Shown one piece after another: positions 1-5,339 of a stretch of 5,339 nt of DNA (positions are counted from its first letter, which is position 1; each line of letters opens with the position of its first letter). The position numbers were made by a program, and so were the translations under genes. The DNA is taken from positions 1 to 5,339 of the forward strand of contig DWVA01000133.1 in NCBI GenBank assembly GCA_019120475.1, written 5' to 3'. Source of the stretch: Candidatus Blautia intestinipullorum (GTDB lineage Bacteria; Bacillota; Clostridia; Lachnospirales; Lachnospiraceae). Below the pieces are notes generated by a model. It searched no databases. It was given only the letters and a program-made list of their open reading frames with translations, and was not told the origin of the DNA.

Positions 1-417
1 AAAGTAACAGGTTATATCAAATTACAGATTCCGGCTGGCAAGGCAACCCCAGCACCGCCGGTAGGTCCGGCTCTTGGACAGCACGGAGTAAATATCGTAC
101 AGTTTACAAAAGAGTTTAATGCCAGAACAGCAGATCAGGGCGATCTGATCATTCCGGTTGTGATCACTGTTTATGCAGACAGAAGTTTCAGCTTCATAAC
201 CAAAACTCCGCCGGCAGCAGTTCTTCTGAAGAAGGCAGCAAATATCAAATCCGGTTCCGGCGTTCCGAACAAGACGAAGGTTGCAAAGGTTACAAAAGCA
301 CAGATCCAGGAGATCGCAGAGCTGAAGATGAAAGACCTGAACGCAGCTTCTCTTGAGGCAGCTATGAGCATGATTGCAGGTACTGCAAGAAGCATGGGAA
401 TCGAAGTAACAGACTAA
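1..417 (+). CDS. rplK: 50S ribosomal protein L11 (5' partial)
   Basis: L11 binds the GTPase-associated centre of 23S rRNA at the base of the L7/L12 stalk and takes part in factor-dependent GTP hydrolysis and the stringent response. The reading frame is open from base 1 and ends at TAA 415-417, giving 138 visible residues. A complete L11 has about 141, so only the start codon and two or three codons are missing. The N-terminal domain shows the proline-rich PAPPVGPALGQ segment, the region known for thiostrepton contacts, followed by GVNI and FNART. The C-terminal RNA-binding domain has the TPPAAVLLKKAA helix and ends in the typical GTARSMGIEV. An internal ATG at 160 is not the start, because conserved L11 sequence continues upstream of it. 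The gene is followed by rplA after 71 bases, the standard L11-L1 order. Identification is essentially certain. Confidence 0.98.
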   Translation, partial: KVTGYIKLQIPAGKATPAPPVGPALGQHGVNIVQFTKEFNARTADQGDLIIPVVITVYADRSFSFITKTPPAAVLLKKAANIKSGSGVPNKTKVAKVTKAQIQEIAELKMKDLNAASLEAAMSMIAGTARSMGIEVTD

Positions 418-446
418 GTAAGTTACGATAGAAACTACAGAATGAA

Positions 447-474
447 GTGGGAGGGAAATTCCCGCAATTACCAC
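447..474 (+). promoter_or_regulatory. Candidate L1-binding mRNA site mimicking the 23S L1 stalk
   Basis: The rplK-rplA spacer can fold into two short stacked helices. The outer one is GUGG 447-450 with CCAC 471-474. The inner one is GGGA 453-456 with UCCC 460-463, with loop AAU. Between them lies an asymmetric internal loop, GA on the 5' side and GCAAUUA on the 3' side. The 5' strand GUGGGAG and the 3' strand AAUUACCAC closely resemble the L1-contact strands of the bacterial 23S L1 stalk, recalled from E. coli as GUGGGAG and GAAAUACCAC. L1 is a known translational autoregulator that recognises such mRNA mimics. The element ends directly at the rplA Shine-Dalgarno, so bound L1 could block rplA initiation. 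The fold and similarity are seen in the sequence; the regulatory role is inferred. Confidence 0.55.
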
Positions 475-480
475 AGGAGG
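475..480 (+). promoter_or_regulatory. Shine-Dalgarno deciding the rplA start
   Basis: AGGAGG lies 8 bases before ATG 489. This perfect, well-spaced site fixes the rplA start at 489 rather than at the in-frame GTG at 447, which has no comparable site and would add 14 residues unlike L1. It directly follows the candidate L1-binding element. Confidence 0.9.
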
Positions 481-488
481 TTATAGAA

Positions 489-1181
489 ATGAAACGAGGA
501 AAAAGATACGTGGAAGCTGCAAAAGCAGTGGACCGCGCAACATTATATGATACCGCAGAGGCTATCAGCCTTGTAAAAAAATCAGCAGTTGCCAAATTCG
601 ACGAGACCATTGAGGCTCACATCCGTACAGGCTGTGACGGACGTCATGCTGACCAGCAGATCCGTGGAGCAGTTGTTCTTCCTCACGGAACAGGTAAAAA
701 GGTACGTGTGCTTGTATTCGCAAAGGACGCTAAGGCAGAAGAGGCAAAGGCTGCAGGCGCTGAGTATGTAGGCGCTGAGGAACTGATCCCGAGAATCCAG
801 AACGAAGGATGGCTGGATTTCGACGTTGTTGTGGCTACACCGGACATGATGGGCGTTGTAGGACGTCTGGGCCGTGTACTTGGACCGAAAGGTCTCATGC
901 CGAACCCGAAAGCCGGAACTGTAACTATGGACGTTACCAAAGCGGTTCATGATATTAAAGCAGGTAAGATCGAGTATCGTCTTGACAAGACCAATATCAT
1001 CCATGTTCCGGTAGGTAAAGCTTCCTTTACTGAGGAACAGTTAAGCGACAACTTCCAGACGCTTATTGAGGCTATTCTGAAGGCAAGACCCAGCACCTTA
1101 AAGGGTCAGTATCTGAAGAGCGTAACCTTGACTTCTACAATGGGACCTGGCGTAAAGATCAACCCGATGAAATTAGCTTAA
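489..1181 (+). CDS. rplA: 50S ribosomal protein L1
   Basis: L1 forms the mobile stalk near the ribosomal E site, helps release deacylated tRNA, and represses translation of its own mRNA in many bacteria. The 230-residue product has the normal family length. It shows the early GRHADQQIRGAVVLPHGTGK segment and the L1 signature around residues 125-139 (GRLGRVLGPKGLMPN). Near the end is the STMGPG turn. Phe37, Thr217 and Met218, recalled as the conserved RNA-contacting triad of Thermus L1, occur at exactly these numbers when translation starts at ATG 489, which supports that start. The gene lies in an operon with rplK and ends in an intrinsic terminator 13 bases after the stop. It may be regulated by its own product through the element at 447-474. 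rplJ does not follow, which separates this pair from the L10-L7/L12 genes. Confidence 0.98.
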   Translation: MKRGKRYVEAAKAVDRATLYDTAEAISLVKKSAVAKFDETIEAHIRTGCDGRHADQQIRGAVVLPHGTGKKVRVLVFAKDAKAEEAKAAGAEYVGAEELIPRIQNEGWLDFDVVVATPDMMGVVGRLGRVLGPKGLMPNPKAGTVTMDVTKAVHDIKAGKIEYRLDKTNIIHVPVGKASFTEEQLSDNFQTLIEAILKARPSTLKGQYLKSVTLTSTMGPGVKINPMKLA

Positions 1182-1194
1182 ATAGATGTGAAAG

Positions 1195-1223
1195 AAAAAG
1201 GTATCCGCTAAGGGTACCTTTTT
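1195..1223 (+). terminator. Intrinsic terminator of the rplK-rplA operon
   Basis: A 12-bp stem is formed by 1195-1206 (A5 GGTATCC) and 1212-1223 (GGGTACC T5), with loop GCTAA and one T-G wobble pair. The descending arm ends in a run of five T. The A-run pairing with the T-run is typical of Firmicute terminators. It sits 13 bases after the rplA stop and 31 bases before the ABC exporter gene. Partial read-through could feed that gene. Confidence 0.88.
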
Positions 1224-1254
1224 GCGTTACTGGCAATATGGAAAGAGGTCTCAT

Positions 1255-3057
1255 ATGAAAGCAGACACGGGATTAAAGAGAATATTCCGGAAGCTGTATG
1301 CGCTTCTGGACAGAAAACAGAAAAGAAATTTTGTGATCATTCTTATTATCATGATGGTCTCCGCAGCGCTGTCCCAGATGACGCCCAAGGCTGTAGGATG
1401 GCTTACTGACGATATCCTTCAGCAGGATCAGGTGCAGTTTCTGAAAGTGATCCCTCTTCTTGTGCTGATCCTGTTTATTAACGTGGCAAACGAACTGATC
1501 AAAATTCTGCGAAGGATCCTGGTGGAGGACACCGCTACAAAGACAGAGAAAAAAGGACGGGGTATGGTGATCCTGTCCCTTCTGAAAGCTCCCCTTTCCT
1601 ACTTTAAGAATAATATGACGGGAAACATCCACGGCAGACTGAACCGGTGCCTGGAGGGGACGGTAAAGCTGGAAAAATTGATGTTTATGGACTTTGCGCC
1701 TGCTATTTTTAACAGTATCGCGGCCATAGCGGTGATTTTCACCACACTTCCCGTAATTCTGGCGCTGCCTATGATGCTGGTCATTCCCATCGGTACGGCT
1801 ATTGTTTTCCGGCAGATCAGCACACAGCGGGGAATCCGTGTAGAGCTTCTGGAAACAAAGGCCGCCATGGACGGAACGATCGTAGAGCTTTTGAACGGCA
1901 TTGAAGTGATCCGTATCACAGACAGCATTTCCATAGAAGAGGAACGGTTTGGGCGCAAATCAGAATTTCTCCGGAAAAAAGAGATGAAGCATCATCTTCA
2001 GATGGCGAAATACGATAGTCTGAAATTTATCAACGAGGCTGTATTTACCGTTCTGATGATCGGAATCTCTACATATCTGGCGTTTAAAAAAGTGATCACC
2101 ATCGGAGATGTCCTGACGGCTTATCTGTGTTTTGCCCAGCTTATCAAACCCCTGGAGGAGCTCCACAGGATCCTGGACGAACTTTCGGAATGTATGGTGC
2201 TGGCGGAAGACTTCTTTAAAATGGTGGAAATCCCTCATGATTTTTCATATCTTCCGTATGCGCCGGAAAGCGATGAGAACAAAAAGGCAGAAAGGGGACA
2301 AAAACGGGAAGTGGATGAAAGCTCCCGCGCAATGATAGATATCCGGAACCTTAAGTTTTCCTACGAGGACGGGGAAACAGTGATAGACAATATCAGCATC
2401 CAGATACCGAAGGGAAAATTCTTCGGTATCGCCGGACCCAGCGGATGCGGAAAATCTTCACTTATTAAGGCGGTATGCCGGCTGGAAAAATGCGAAGGAG
2501 ATATTTTTGTTGACGGAAAGGATCTTCGTACCTTATCAAGAAAGGACATTTCCGGAATCATCGCTCTTGTGCCCCAGAACCCGTTCCTGGTGGCAGGTAC
2601 CATATATGATAATATCTGCTACGGCCTGGACAGAGAGGTGTTTGAAAGCGAAGTCTGGGAGGCAGTAAGAAAAGCCTGTCTTTCCGACTTTATCGGCAGT
2701 CTTCCGGATAAGCTGGACACTGTCCTGGCGGAAGGCGGAAACAATCTGTCAGGAGGACAGAAACAAAGGATCGCCATTGCCAGGATCTTTTTGCGGAAGC
2801 CCCGGATTCTGATCCTGGACGAGGCCACCTCCGCGCTGGATAATACTTCGGAAAAGTACATCCAGACAGAGATCGAAAAACTCAAGAAGGAAAATCAGAC
2901 GACGGTTATCTCCATAGCCCACAGACTCACCACTCTGCAGAACTGCGACAGGATCCTTGTAATGGACCATGGAAAGATCTCCCAGACAGGAAACTTCCGG
3001 GAACTCATAGAGCAGGAAGGCATTTTCAGCGATATGTATTATGGGCGGCTGAAGTAG
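1255..3057 (+). CDS. ABC exporter half-transporter (fused membrane and ATPase domains)
   Basis: This is a 600-residue ABCB/MsbA-type exporter subunit that would pump a substrate out across the cytoplasmic membrane using ATP. The substrate cannot be told from the sequence. The N-terminal membrane domain has about six hydrophobic segments, near residues 26-44, 63-85, 148-165, 166-185, 259-277 and 283-299. A charged linker (about 335-358) leads to the ATPase domain (360-600). That domain has Walker A GPSGCGKSS 394-402 (Lys400), Q-loop Gln441, signature LSGGQKQR 498-505, Walker B ILILD 518-522 with catalytic Glu523, D-loop SALD 526-529 and H-loop His556. All catalytic motifs are canonical and no partner gene lies beside it, so a homodimer is the simplest form. 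ATG 1255 has GAAAGAGG 6 bases upstream; an upstream in-frame TTG lies inside the terminator and is unlikely. No promoter is visible in the 31 bases after the terminator. Confidence 0.93.
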   Translation: MKADTGLKRIFRKLYALLDRKQKRNFVIILIIMMVSAALSQMTPKAVGWLTDDILQQDQVQFLKVIPLLVLILFINVANELIKILRRILVEDTATKTEKKGRGMVILSLLKAPLSYFKNNMTGNIHGRLNRCLEGTVKLEKLMFMDFAPAIFNSIAAIAVIFTTLPVILALPMMLVIPIGTAIVFRQISTQRGIRVELLETKAAMDGTIVELLNGIEVIRITDSISIEEERFGRKSEFLRKKEMKHHLQMAKYDSLKFINEAVFTVLMIGISTYLAFKKVITIGDVLTAYLCFAQLIKPLEELHRILDELSECMVLAEDFFKMVEIPHDFSYLPYAPESDENKKAERGQKREVDESSRAMIDIRNLKFSYEDGETVIDNISIQIPKGKFFGIAGPSGCGKSSLIKAVCRLEKCEGDIFVDGKDLRTLSRKDISGIIALVPQNPFLVAGTIYDNICYGLDREVFESEVWEAVRKACLSDFIGSLPDKLDTVLAEGGNNLSGGQKQRIAIARIFLRKPRILILDEATSALDNTSEKYIQTEIEKLKKENQTTVISIAHRLTTLQNCDRILVMDHGKISQTGNFRELIEQEGIFSDMYYGRLK

Positions 3058-3073
3058 AACGCTTTAAAGATAC

Positions 3074-3104
3074 TTTACAGAAAACAGCAGTAGTATAGTA
3101 TAAT
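3074..3104 (+). promoter_or_regulatory. Candidate sigma-A promoter for the carboxypeptidase gene
   Basis: TTTACA (3074-3079, five of six matches to TTGACA) is followed by a perfect TATAAT (3099-3104). The spacing is 19 bases, longer than the ideal 17, and the flanks are AT-rich. Transcription would start near 3111, leaving a leader of about 88 bases that carries two hairpins before ATG 3199. This is the only good promoter candidate I see between the ABC gene and the HD-domain gene. Confidence 0.6.
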
Positions 3105-3113
3105 AAGAAAAAT

Positions 3114-3182
3114 AAAATCTGCCGCAAGGCTCATTTGCGGAAGAACATGGGAGAAAAATCTGCCGTCCGGCACTCCGGACGG
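3114..3182 (+). repeat. Tandem twin-hairpin leader with 11-base direct repeats
   Basis: AAAATCTGCCG occurs twice, at 3114-3124 and 3155-3165, 41 bases apart. Each copy opens a hairpin. The first pairs CCGCAA 3122-3127 with TTGCGG 3135-3140 (7-base loop). The second pairs CCGTCCGG 3163-3170 with CCGGACGG 3175-3182 (4-base loop CACT, 8 perfect pairs). Both hairpins are followed by AA (CGGAA). The stem sequences differ while pairing is kept, as in a diverged tandem duplication. The second stem ends just before the AAAGGAG ribosome binding site (3184-3190). Neither stem is followed by a T-run on the plus strand, so they are not ordinary terminators. Their role is unknown; mRNA stability or leader-based control is possible. 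Confidence 0.6.
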
Positions 3183-3198
3183 AAAAGGAGAAGATCAC

Positions 3199-4164
3199 AT
3201 GCCGGATAACAGAAGGCGAAAACGCAGAAGAAAAAACAGAAAAGGAACGTTATTTCTCTGCATAGCGGTGGAAATAGCGGCGGTTCTTGCGCTGGTGATA
3301 ATGCTGGGCTGGAAATATGATTTTGGAAGCTGGCTCTCCCAGCTTGGAAAGCCGGTGGTGCAGGAGCTGGACATCAGCGGGATCAACAGTTCCTGCGCAG
3401 TGCTGATGCAGGCAAGAGGCGGTAAGATCATCGGAGAGATCAATGGAGAGCAGACCATGTATCCGGCTTCTATGACAAAGATCATGACAGCTATTGTAGC
3501 TATTGAAGAACTGGACAGTCTGGATCGGGAAATCACTCTGACAGACGAAACCTTTGCAGGGCTCTATGAGCGGGACGCCACCCAGGCGGGATTCCAGCCC
3601 GGCGAGACAGTGCAGGCCATTGATCTGCTGTACGGCGTTATGCTGCCTTCCGGAGCGGAGTGCTGTATTGCCCTGGCGGATGATATCGCCGGATCAGAAG
3701 AGGGATTTGTGGAACTGATGAATCAGAAAGCGGAAAAGCTGGGAATGGATGGAACGCATTTCTGCGACAGCACAGGACTTCACAATCCGGATCATTACAG
3801 TACGGCGAAGGATATCGCGGTCCTTCTGAAATATGCTATCCGCAACGATACTTTCCGGGAGATCATTGAAAGTCCTTACCATTCCACTGCGGCCACGAAT
3901 ATCCATCCGGACGGGATTACTTTTTACAGCAGCATGTTTAACAATCTGCCGGATCCCTCTGTAACAGGCGGGAAGATCCTGGGCGGAAAAACGGGCTTTA
4001 CCAATGATGCGGGGCTTTGTCTTGCCAGCTTTGCGGAAATCGACGGTACAGAGTACATACTGGTAACAGCCGGAGCGTTTTCAGCAGGCACTCCTCATAT
4101 CACAGATGCGGTGACGATCTACAACCGTCTGGGCGAGGCGGCGCTGGCTTTACATGATGAATGA
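3199..4164 (+). CDS. Serine-type D-Ala-D-Ala carboxypeptidase (S11, DacA-like), membrane-anchored
   Basis: A penicillin-binding-protein-type carboxypeptidase that trims the terminal D-Ala from peptidoglycan stem peptides outside the cell and so limits cross-linking. The 321-residue product starts with a very basic segment (about 5-15) and one hydrophobic span (about 17-38), fitting an uncleaved signal anchor. The catalytic domain has the SxxK motif SMTK (Ser91, Lys94), the second motif as SGA (Ser151-Ala153) in place of the usual SxN, and the KTG triad (Lys264-Gly266). The protein ends about 55 residues after KTG, so it lacks the C-terminal beta domain and amphipathic tail of classical PBP5; the N-terminal anchor would hold it to the membrane. 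ATG 3199 has AAAGGAG 8 bases upstream. It has its own promoter candidate and probably shares a transcript with the HD-domain gene downstream. An endopeptidase role is an alternative. Confidence 0.92.
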   Translation: MPDNRRRKRRRKNRKGTLFLCIAVEIAAVLALVIMLGWKYDFGSWLSQLGKPVVQELDISGINSSCAVLMQARGGKIIGEINGEQTMYPASMTKIMTAIVAIEELDSLDREITLTDETFAGLYERDATQAGFQPGETVQAIDLLYGVMLPSGAECCIALADDIAGSEEGFVELMNQKAEKLGMDGTHFCDSTGLHNPDHYSTAKDIAVLLKYAIRNDTFREIIESPYHSTAATNIHPDGITFYSSMFNNLPDPSVTGGKILGGKTGFTNDAGLCLASFAEIDGTEYILVTAGAFSAGTPHITDAVTIYNRLGEAALALHDE

Positions 4165-4214
4165 CTGGAGAATACTAAAAATCAGAAAATAATAGCGTAT
4201 AAGGGGCAAGAACA

Positions 4215-4790
4215 ATGGAACCACAGAAACTGGTGGAAATTATGAATGTGGCGGAGCGGCTGAAAGATACAGTACGCCACTGTTATACTTCCGGCGGGCG
4301 GAGAGAAAGTGTGGCAGAGCATTCCTGGAGGACGGCTCTGATGGCGTACTTCGTCAGTGCTGAATTTCCGGAAGCGGATCTGGAAAAGCTTCTGAAAATG
4401 TGCCTGATCCATGATCTGGGAGAAGCATTTACGGGAGATATTCCTACTTTTGAAAAAACAGAGGAAGACGAGAAAAAAGAAGAAAAGATTTTGGAAAAAT
4501 GGCTCATGTCCTTACCGGAACCATTTAACCGGGAGATGACAGAACTTTTCCAGGAGATGGCGGAAAGAAAATCTCTGGAGGCTAAAATTTTTAAGGCGCT
4601 CGATAATCTGGAGGCATTAATACAGCATAATGAATCAGATATTCATACATGGCTTCCGCTGGAGTATTCTCTGCAGATGACTTACGGAAACGATAAAGCA
4701 GAGTTTTCGGATTATATGAAAAATCTGAGAGATGAGGTACGAAGGGATAGTATGCGGAAAATCAGAAAAGAGGGTAGCCGGGATATTTGA
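4215..4790 (+). CDS. HD-domain hydrolase, YfbR/HDDC2-like (probable 5'-deoxynucleotidase)
   Basis: A 191-residue cytoplasmic HD-superfamily phosphohydrolase. Metal ligands of the family are visible: His36 in SVAEHSW, the His66-Asp67 doublet in LIHDLGEAFTGDIP, and Asp130 in KALDNLEAL. The order ERLK, then ESVAEHSWR, then HDLGEAxxGDIP, is typical of the YfbR/HDDC2 group, in which characterised members dephosphorylate deoxynucleoside 5'-monophosphates. A phosphatase acting on nucleotides is therefore likely, but the exact substrate is inferred. A highly charged helix (about 80-95) and a basic C-terminus follow; no membrane segment is seen. The start ATG 4215 has a modest AAGGGG site 8 bases upstream. 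The gene begins 50 bases after the carboxypeptidase stop with no convincing promoter or terminator between, so co-transcription is probable. The pair has no obvious shared pathway. Confidence 0.85.
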   Translation: MEPQKLVEIMNVAERLKDTVRHCYTSGGRRESVAEHSWRTALMAYFVSAEFPEADLEKLLKMCLIHDLGEAFTGDIPTFEKTEEDEKKEEKILEKWLMSLPEPFNREMTELFQEMAERKSLEAKIFKALDNLEALIQHNESDIHTWLPLEYSLQMTYGNDKAEFSDYMKNLRDEVRRDSMRKIRKEGSRDI

Positions 4791-4830
4791 ATTGATTTAT
4801 ACAGACGCAGCAGAACATATATTTTATATC

Positions 4831-4856
4831 AATCCGCCGGAAAACCGGCGGATTTT
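4831..4856 (+). terminator. Intrinsic terminator between convergent genes
   Basis: A perfect 10-bp GC-rich stem, AATCCGCCGG 4831-4840 with CCGGCGGATT 4845-4854, closes an AAAA loop and ends in TTTT. It serves the carboxypeptidase-HD transcript from the left. Read on the minus strand the same stem follows the rubrerythrin stop by a few bases and leads into an AT-rich but less T-pure tail, so it may work in both directions, more weakly on that side. Confidence 0.9.
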
Positions 4857-4862
4857 GTAATC

Positions 4863-5339
4863 TTAGTAATTTTCTACTTTGCGCTCAAAATATGCTCTTG
4901 GATGGGCGCATACCGGACACACTTCCGGAGCTTCATCAGCCATATGTACATAGCCGCAGTTTCTGCACTTCCATCCCAGAGGAGCGTCTCCTTTGAAGGT
5001 CTTGTCGTTTTTGTAGGATTCAAGAAGCTTTTTATAGCGTTTTTCGTGAGCGGCTTCTACTCTTGCAACACCTTCAAATTTCAGAGCAAGTTCTTCAAAA
5101 CCTTCTTCCCTTGCCTCTCTTGCCATGCGTGCATACATATCCGTCCACTCAAAATTTTCGCCTGCAGCCGCATCCTCCAGGTTTTCCGCTACATCATGGA
5201 TTCCGTGAAATTCCTTGAACCACATTTTCGCATGTTCCTTTTCCTGATCCGCCGTCTCCAGATAGAGGGCAGCAAGCTGCTCATAACCGGCTTTTTTTGC
5301 TGCGGAAGCGTAGTAGGTATATTTGTTTCTTGCCTGGGA
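4863..5339 (-). CDS. Rubrerythrin (5' partial, N-terminus beyond the right edge)
   Basis: Rubrerythrin is a cytoplasmic non-haem iron protein that reduces hydrogen peroxide in anaerobes. The frame is open from the window edge to TAA at 4865-4863, giving 158 visible residues. About 15-20 N-terminal residues, including the first diiron glutamate expected just before SQARNKYTYYA, lie outside. In this partial numbering the ferritin-like four-helix domain shows ExxH (Glu33, His36), a second helix pair with Glu61 and Glu64, and Glu95 with His98 (EAAH). A C-terminal rubredoxin domain follows with both Cys pairs, CRNC (Cys125, Cys128) and CPVC (Cys141, Cys144). All visible metal ligands are intact. 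The ATG at 5225 is internal, because conserved rubrerythrin sequence continues upstream. The gene converges on the HD-domain gene; its promoter, perhaps PerR- or Fur-controlled, is not in view. Confidence 0.96.
   Translation of the reverse strand, partial: SQARNKYTYYASAAKKAGYEQLAALYLETADQEKEHAKMWFKEFHGIHDVAENLEDAAAGENFEWTDMYARMAREAREEGFEELALKFEGVARVEAAHEKRYKKLLESYKNDKTFKGDAPLGWKCRNCGYVHMADEAPEVCPVCAHPRAYFERKVENY

Noticed and set aside
447..488. Upstream in-frame GTG start for rplA
   Set aside because: It lacks a good ribosome binding site, adds residues unlike L1, and would read through the L1-stalk-like element; AGGAGG at 475-480 points to ATG 489.
582..1004. Long antisense reading frame opposite rplA (and similar ones opposite the ABC and carboxypeptidase genes)
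   Set aside because: Shadow of a strongly conserved gene on the other strand; the product resembles no family and has no ribosome binding site of note.
1128..1158. TTGACT ... TAAAGA promoter-like pair inside the end of rplA
   Set aside because: The spacing is 19 bases, the -10 is weak, and the sequence is fully explained by conserved L1 codons. It remains possible but is not supported.
1222..1254. TTG start extending the ABC exporter by 11 residues
   Set aside because: The TTG lies in the terminator's T-run and has no ribosome binding site, while ATG 1255 has one at proper spacing.
3122..3182. Leader hairpins read as terminators of the ABC exporter gene
   Set aside because: No T-run follows either stem on the plus strand, and both lie downstream of the promoter candidate. 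On the minus strand a T-run follows, but no minus-strand gene ends there.
3247..3261. Lipoprotein signal (Cys21) in the carboxypeptidase
   Set aside because: The residues before the Cys read LFL, not a lipobox with a small residue at -1; a plain membrane anchor fits better.
4149..4203. Promoter for the HD-domain gene (TTTACA at 4149, TATAAG at 4198)
   Set aside because: The boxes are not correctly spaced with each other, and TATAAG overlaps the ribosome binding site.
4863..5225. Complete 120-residue minus-strand protein starting at 5225
   Set aside because: The frame stays open to the window edge and encodes conserved rubrerythrin sequence, including the ExxH metal ligands, upstream of that Met.

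Overview
The window is ordinary chromosomal DNA from a low-to-mid GC Gram-positive anaerobe. The most likely source is a clostridial gut bacterium of the Lachnospiraceae type. This rests on the style of the L11 and L1 proteins, strong AGGAGG-type ribosome binding sites, a rubrerythrin, and an S11 D-Ala-D-Ala carboxypeptidase of the short clostridial type. The assignment is inferred from protein style only; no database was searched.

Layout: positions 1-1181 hold the end of a ribosomal protein operon. It contains rplK (L11, lacking only its first few codons) and complete rplA (L1), closed by an intrinsic terminator at 1195-1223. The rplK-rplA gap contains a short element (447-474) that resembles the L1-binding stalk of 23S rRNA and abuts the rplA Shine-Dalgarno. 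It is a plausible site for L1 feedback control. The usual next genes, rplJ-rplL, are not here. Instead a complete ABC exporter half-transporter (1255-3057) follows the terminator after only 31 bases.

Positions 3058-3198 carry a promoter candidate and a leader with two tandem, related hairpins. They precede a membrane-anchored serine D-Ala-D-Ala carboxypeptidase (3199-4164), which is followed after 50 bases by an HD-domain hydrolase resembling the YfbR/HDDC2 5'-deoxynucleotidases (4215-4790). These two probably share a transcript. A strong hairpin terminator (4831-4856) separates them from a convergent rubrerythrin gene on the minus strand (4863-5339), whose N-terminus lies beyond the right edge.

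The genes belong to separate housekeeping tasks: translation, export, cell-wall trimming, nucleotide metabolism and oxidative-stress defence. I see no mobile element, CRISPR array, tRNA, rRNA or phage gene, and no evidence for a new multi-gene system. No gene-free stretch exceeds 300 bases. The points most worth a second look are the L1-stalk mimic and the twin-hairpin leader.
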